Source: JTS-RE9 sp964649195
Lineage (GTDB): Bacteria; Planctomycetota; Phycisphaerae; Phycisphaerales; Phycisphaeraceae
Direction of reading: 5' to 3'
Length of the DNA: 8,187 bases
Assembly: GCA_964649195.1 (NCBI GenBank)
Contig: CAZYPK010000201.1
Coordinates: 1 to 8,187 of the forward strand
Under the pieces are notes generated by a model, which had not been told where the DNA came from, searched no databases, and saw only the letters and a program-made list of their open reading frames with translations. Position numbers and translations under genes: made by a program. Positions 5,132 to 8,187 of the stretch are shown here, in pieces (the first letter of the stretch is position 1; the number at the start of each line of letters is the position of its first letter).

Positions 5132-5316
5132 CGCCGGGAGTCTGAGAACTTTTGGGTGGCTGGGGCTGAGGCTCTGCGCAAGCCCCGGCCCGGCGCGCCT
5201 TGCTGTGACAAGCCGCCTTTGACCGCCATCGCACACCTGCCGCGCGCTGGGCCGGGGCTTCGCGGACTCAGCCCCGGCCACCCGGACCCCCGGAATAAGT
5301 TCTCAGGCTCCGGGGG
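5132..5316. repeat. Composite inverted-repeat element with REP-like A/B pair (locus 2)
   Basis: The outer arms 5132-5151 and 5297-5316 are inverted repeats matching at 17 of 20 positions, with an exact core CTGAGAACTT. Inside them lie a type B palindrome (5155-5190, plus) and a type A palindrome (5250-5282, minus). They are separated by 59 bp unrelated to the spacer of locus 1. Seen from the minus strand, the order is A then inverted B, the same as at 3081-3197. The element has no coding capacity and fills the space between the divergent sigma and clpS genes, so any shared regulatory region is confined to its two flanks. Confidence 0.7.
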
Positions 5317-5343
5317 ACCGGGGATGGCCCTGACTGGAATCAC

Positions 5344-5372
5344 TTGCCCGCGCGTCATGGGAACGATACTCT
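5344..5372 (+). promoter_or_regulatory. Candidate clpS promoter
   Basis: TTGCCC (5344-5349) and TACTCT (5367-5372) are separated by 17 bp, between the inverted-repeat element and clpS. The overlapping GATACT at 15 bp is an alternative -10. Both matches to consensus are moderate, and the call rests mainly on position, about 49 bp before the start codon. Confidence 0.3.
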
Positions 5373-5420
5373 TACGCATGAGGCTTGCCGGTGATTCCCG
5401 TGTGCAAAAATGGAGCTTTC

Positions 5421-5747
5421 ATGTCCGACCCGAACGAACAATCCCGGAAAGCCGACGGCGAAGGCGCCACGGCGGTGCAGACCAGGCCCGCGCCGGCGAA
5501 GCGGCCGCCGCAGCTTTTGCCGCCCTACAACGTGCTGCTGCACAACGATGATGTGAACGAGGTGCTGTTCGTCGTCGAGACGATCGTGATGCTCACGCCG
5601 CTCAACGCCCAGGATGCGGTGGAGAAAATGAAGGAGGCGCACGAGACGGGCACATCACTGTTGCTGACCACGCACCTGGAGCGTGCGGAACTCATCCAGC
5701 AGCAGTTCGCCAGCCGGGGGCTGACCGTGACCGTGGAACCGGCGTAA
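5421..5747 (+). CDS. ATP-dependent Clp protease adaptor ClpS
   Basis: ClpS is a small cytoplasmic adaptor that binds N-degron substrates and delivers them to the ClpAP protease. The 108-residue product has a disordered Ala/Pro-rich N-terminal extension of about 30 residues and the folded core from about 33 on. It opens with LLPPYNVLLHNDD. The N-degron pocket residues N42, D43, D44 and H74 (EAHETG) are present, corresponding to Escherichia coli N34, D35, D36 and H66, and M70 matches M62. The gatekeeper position equivalent to Met40 is Val48, which may alter the choice of N-terminal residue. The ATG at 5421 is preferred over an upstream in-frame TTG at 5385 because GGAG (5412-5415) lies 5 bases before it and the family core is complete. 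No clpA or clpC is nearby; the gene is monocistronic and convergent with pbpC. Confidence 0.92.
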   Translation: MSDPNEQSRKADGEGATAVQTRPAPAKRPPQLLPPYNVLLHNDDVNEVLFVVETIVMLTPLNAQDAVEKMKEAHETGTSLLLTTHLERAELIQQQFASRGLTVTVEPA

Positions 5748-5774
5748 GCCGCGACTCAACGAGTCGCGGACGTG
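5747..5774 (+). repeat. 3' hairpin repeat after clpS
   Basis: A perfect 9-bp stem (CCGCGACTC / GAGTCGCGG, 5749-5757 and 5761-5769) closes an AAC loop and begins one base after the clpS stop codon. The 28-nt stretch 5747-5774 is the exact reverse complement of 6019-6046. No T tract follows, so intrinsic termination is doubtful. A role in transcript-end protection or simple REP-like dispersal is more likely. The remainder of the 5748-6065 gap holds the heptamer array at 5883-5917 and a duplicated CGGGGGAC near 5855-5868, but no gene. Confidence 0.7.
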
Positions 5775-5882
5775 CCCCGGGAACAGCCTGAAGAGAGATG
5801 AAGCGCACCTTGGTCGGCAAAACTCGAACGCGCCAGGCACACCGCTTTTGTTGCCGGGGGACGGGGGACAACCGGGCTTGTC

Positions 5883-5917
5883 TGACCTCTGATCTCTGTC
5901 CTCTGACTTCCGTCCTC
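5883..5917 (-). repeat. Degenerate heptamer array
   Basis: Five consecutive 7-bp units TGACCTC, TGATCTC, TGTCCTC, TGACTTC and CGTCCTC form an eroded array. The first unit is the reverse complement of the CAGAGGT-type heptamer at 4315-4345, in another register. It therefore appears to be an older, opposite-strand copy of the same repeat family, here in the convergent gap between clpS and pbpC. Confidence 0.65.
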
Positions 5918-6018
5918 TTTTTCAACGGGCTGTTCTGCCGCACATCAACATCGCATGGATGACTGCCGCGCGACCGATGCGACCATCCACCGCGCGAAGA
6001 ACGCTCCTTCAGTCCGTT

Positions 6019-6046
6019 CACGTCCGCGACTCGTTGAGTCGCGGCT
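6019..6046 (-). repeat. 3' hairpin repeat after pbpC
   Basis: Read on the pbpC strand, this 28-nt sequence is identical to that following clpS: the same 9-bp stem and AAC loop (hairpin at 6024-6044). It lies about 21 bp after the pbpC stop codon. Each convergent transcript therefore carries the same hairpin in the same sense orientation just past its coding region. Confidence 0.7.
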
Positions 6047-6065
6047 CTTATCCCGCCCCGCTTCA

Positions 6066-8102
6066 TCACCGCACCTCAAACGCCGCCGTGGCCCATGTTC
6101 CATCCGCTTCGACGCAGCGCAGCTCATGGCGGCCCGGTTCGACCTTCAGTCGCATCGCATCCGATTCATCCAGCAGTCTGCCGTTGAGAAACCATCGCGC
6201 CGCCCCACCGCTGCTGCTGCTGCGCGGATGCACCATCGCGGCTCCGTTGACGGCGATGAGCTGACTGCCCGCCGCCGGGGAAACGATTCGCAGCTCGCGC
6301 GACGCTTCGATCGGCGGCGGCAGCGGACGAACCACCTCCCACGAACCGGCCGCGACCGGCCGGTGCATCGATCGCAGCGAGGGCATGTTGAAAAGATTCG
6401 CCAGCACAGGCTCGGCGGCTTCACCGCCCACGAGCGCCACATCCCCCGACCCGTTCTGCCTGCCGATCCAGACGCCGATCGCCACGCGGCGGTTGTGCCC
6501 CACGGCCCAGGCGTCGCGCCGACCGGAACTGGTGCCGGTCTTCCACATGAACCAGGGCAGATCATCCTCGGCCAGTTGCTCCATGCCGCGCGGCCGGCGG
6601 CGAGCGGTGCCGAGGATGTCATCGAGCATGGCGCAGGTCTGGACCGAAAGCGAGCGCGATTCCTCCACCGCTTCGTCATCAAAGAGCCGGACCGATCGGC
6701 GCACACCGCCGCGGCCCAGCGTGGCGTAACCGTTGGTCAGGTCGAGCAGCGTCACCTCCGCCGCGCCGGTTGCCACCGCCAGCCCGCCCTTGGCCTGCAC
6801 ACTGGAAGGCAGGGCGATGCCCGCGGATTCCATCACCCCGATGCAGCGGGCAAGGCCGATGCCTTCGGCCGCGAGAATGGCGGGGACGTTGAGCGATCGT
6901 CGCAGCGCCTCGCTGGCGGTGACCTGCCCGCTGAAGGTGCGATCGAAGTTCGCCGGACTCCAGCCTGCGCGCCGGATGGGCGCATCGGGCAGCAACGATT
7001 TTTCATTGAGCCGCCGGGCTTCGAAACCCGCCGCATAGATGAAGGGTTTCAGCGTTGAGCCGGGGCTTCGCCGGGCCAGCGCCGCATTGGTGCGGCCGCC
7101 TGATCTTGCATCGGTCACGCTGCCGATCATCGCCAGCAGGTCGCCGGTCTGGATGTCGATGATGACCGCCGCCGCATCGGCGTCCAACGGTTGCCGGCGA
7201 ACATGCTCGCGGAGGATCAGATCAACCTCGCGTTCCAGCTTCGCGTCGATGGTGGTTTTTCCGCCCATCGGTCTGCGGGAGAGGGCCGCCCAGCCGCCGT
7301 GACCGGGAGCGATGCGCTTGATGCCGTTGTGATTGAGGATGTCGATCTTCTGCAAGGCGGCCTCGACGGCCTGGTCTGAAGTGATCATGCCGCAGGCGAC
7401 CATGCGCTGAAGCACGAACCGCTGCCTGCCCCTGGCGCGTTCCATGTGACGATCGGGCCGCAGCCGCGAAGGCGACTGCGGAAGCCCGGCAATCATGGCC
7501 GCCTCCGCCAGCGAAAGATCGCGGGCCCGTTTGCCCAGGTAGGCCAGCGACGCGGCCTCGACGCCGCGGATGTTGCCGCCGTAGGGCGCGATGTTGAGAT
7601 AGGTTTCGAGTATCCGTTTCTTGCTCAGCAGCCGCTCCAGTTGAATCGCCCGGAACGATTCGATGATCTTCGACCGCCAACTTCGCGGACGATCATCCAT
7701 CATGCGGCAGACCTGCATCGACAGCGTGCTGGCGCCGGAAACCACGCGACCGGAAAACAGGTTCGCCCCTGCCGCCCGCACCACGGCCAGCGGATCAACG
7801 CCCGGATGCGAGTGAAACCGCTCATCCTCCGCCGCGATCGTCGCCGCCATCAGCCACGGGGACATCTCTTCAAGCTTCACCGCGATGCGCCACTGATCAT
7901 CGCCGCCCACAAGCTGAATCATGGCATCGCCCCGGCGATCGAGCACCCGCGCACTTTGCGGCCAGCGATCGAGCTTTTCCACGGGAAAAGGAAAGCACCA
8001 TGAAAGGATGACCAAGAGCAGCAGCACGGCAAGCGACAGCACGACCAGCGCGATCACGCTGCGCTTGAACCATCGCCGGACATTGAACCGTGCAAGTTTC
8101 AT
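6066..8102 (-). CDS. pbpC: Penicillin-binding protein 1C (bifunctional transglycosylase/transpeptidase)
   Basis: This 678-residue class A penicillin-binding protein polymerises and cross-links peptidoglycan at the outer face of the inner membrane. A basic N-terminus (FNVRRWFKR) precedes a membrane anchor at about 12-36. The GT51 glycosyltransferase domain shows EDERF (catalytic Glu92), SGASTLSMQ at about 122-130, and the second Glu in RILETYLN (Glu166). The transpeptidase domain has the S-x-x-K box S349-T-L-K352 (in SPGSTLKPF), S-L-N at 403-405, and K-T-G at 521-523, all intact. Residues of about 601-678 form the C-terminal domain typical of PbpC (BiPBP_C), which distinguishes it from PBP1a, PBP1b and PBP2a types. 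The start at 8102 is chosen because it places the basic segment at the N-terminus and has AGGGGGTG about 11 bases upstream. A longer in-frame ATG at 8177 adds 25 residues that are translated from a simple repeat. In many bacteria pbpC adjoins an alpha-2-macroglobulin gene, which would lie beyond the right edge. Confidence 0.95.
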   Translation of the reverse strand: MKLARFNVRRWFKRSVIALVVLSLAVLLLLVILSWCFPFPVEKLDRWPQSARVLDRRGDAMIQLVGGDDQWRIAVKLEEMSPWLMAATIAAEDERFHSHPGVDPLAVVRAAGANLFSGRVVSGASTLSMQVCRMMDDRPRSWRSKIIESFRAIQLERLLSKKRILETYLNIAPYGGNIRGVEAASLAYLGKRARDLSLAEAAMIAGLPQSPSRLRPDRHMERARGRQRFVLQRMVACGMITSDQAVEAALQKIDILNHNGIKRIAPGHGGWAALSRRPMGGKTTIDAKLEREVDLILREHVRRQPLDADAAAVIIDIQTGDLLAMIGSVTDARSGGRTNAALARRSPGSTLKPFIYAAGFEARRLNEKSLLPDAPIRRAGWSPANFDRTFSGQVTASEALRRSLNVPAILAAEGIGLARCIGVMESAGIALPSSVQAKGGLAVATGAAEVTLLDLTNGYATLGRGGVRRSVRLFDDEAVEESRSLSVQTCAMLDDILGTARRRPRGMEQLAEDDLPWFMWKTGTSSGRRDAWAVGHNRRVAIGVWIGRQNGSGDVALVGGEAAEPVLANLFNMPSLRSMHRPVAAGSWEVVRPLPPPIEASRELRIVSPAAGSQLIAVNGAAMVHPRSSSSGGAARWFLNGRLLDESDAMRLKVEPGRHELRCVEADGTWATAAFEVR

Positions 8103-8130
8103 GGAAAGCGTTTCACCCCCTAAGTAAAAC

Positions 8131-8164
8131 CATGAAATCAGGAAAGCAGGAAAACATGAAATCA
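8131..8164. repeat. Short direct repeats upstream of pbpC
   Basis: CATGAAATCA occurs at 8131-8140 and again at 8155-8164, separated by the purine run GGAAAGCAGGAAAA, itself made of repeated GGAAA(GCA) elements. The tract lies in the pbpC 5' region. It explains the hydrophobic 25-residue extension that the longer pbpC reading would carry. A pbpC promoter is not recognisable in the 85 bp available. Confidence 0.5.
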
Positions 8165-8187
8165 ACGCGGTCCACACGATATTTCCA

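Noticed and set aside
5084..5281. Upstream extension of the sigma factor N-terminus from an ATG at 5281
   Set aside because: The extra residues are encoded by the inverted-repeat element (5132-5316) and include no sigma domain. The family core starts at TDWEASLE, so TTG at 5083 is preferred.
5692..6069. Minus-strand open frame of 125 codons between clpS and pbpC
   Set aside because: It contains the translated heptamer array (RTEVRGQRSEVR) and the 3' hairpins. It has no conserved domain and overlaps clpS.
5955..7058. Plus-strand open frame of 367 codons
   Set aside because: Shadow of pbpC. It is Arg- and His-rich with no recognisable fold, and it starts inside the intergenic repeats.
8103..8177. 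Longer pbpC start at 8177
   Set aside because: The 25 added residues come from the CATGAAATCA / GGAAAGCA repeat tract and would put a second hydrophobic segment before the basic anchor. The 8102 start gives a normal PbpC N-terminus.

Overview
The window looks like chromosomal DNA of a GC-rich bacterium, most likely a member of the Planctomycetota and perhaps of the Phycisphaerae. That is an inference from three things. There is a PEP-CTERM surface protein with a short Arg-rich tail. There is an ECF sigma factor paired with a membrane anti-sigma factor of a style common in that phylum. Every intergenic gap is also filled with short dispersed repeats. No rRNA, tRNA, phage gene or transposase is visible.

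Layout from left to right. Positions 1-198 are non-coding and hold a 20-bp direct repeat and a strong minus-strand terminator. A PEP-CTERM secreted protein follows (199-822, minus), then a 363-bp gap with its probable promoter and repeat debris. Next is a 572-residue signalling protein with PAS, GAF and receiver domains (1186-2904, minus). The gap 2905-3289 contains an array of eight 9-bp repeats, an inverted pair of REP-like palindromes and a hairpin. Then come a transmembrane anti-sigma factor (3290-4285, minus) and, 224 bp upstream of it, its presumed partner ECF sigma factor (4510-5083, minus). Beyond the sigma gene lies a larger inverted-repeat element (5132-5316), then clpS (5421-5747, plus), a repeat-rich convergent gap, and pbpC, encoding penicillin-binding protein 1C (6066-8102, minus).

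The most interesting signal is in the sigma gene. Its N-terminal and C-terminal halves lie in different frames, and they meet exactly at three perfect tandem copies of the heptamer CGAAGCT (4901-4921). Removing one copy restores a clean 188-residue ECF sigma factor with intact regions 2 and 4. As sequenced, translation gives a 74-residue truncated product. This is either a recent inactivating duplication, a slippage-controlled on/off switch, or an assembly error. The anti-sigma gene is intact. The spacer between sigma and anti-sigma carries two further heptamer arrays and a MITE-like inverted-repeat element, so a unit that is normally tightly coupled appears to have been invaded by repeats.

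A second theme is repeat architecture. Two loci carry the same head-to-head pair of REP-like palindromes (types A and B) in opposite orientations. The convergent clpS and pbpC genes each end in an identical 28-nt hairpin sequence on their own sense strand. The PAS-GAF-receiver protein carries a histidine-kinase dimerisation segment whose phosphorylated His is replaced by Gln and which lacks an ATPase domain, so it probably acts as a phosphorylation-controlled or purely structural signalling hub and not as a kinase.
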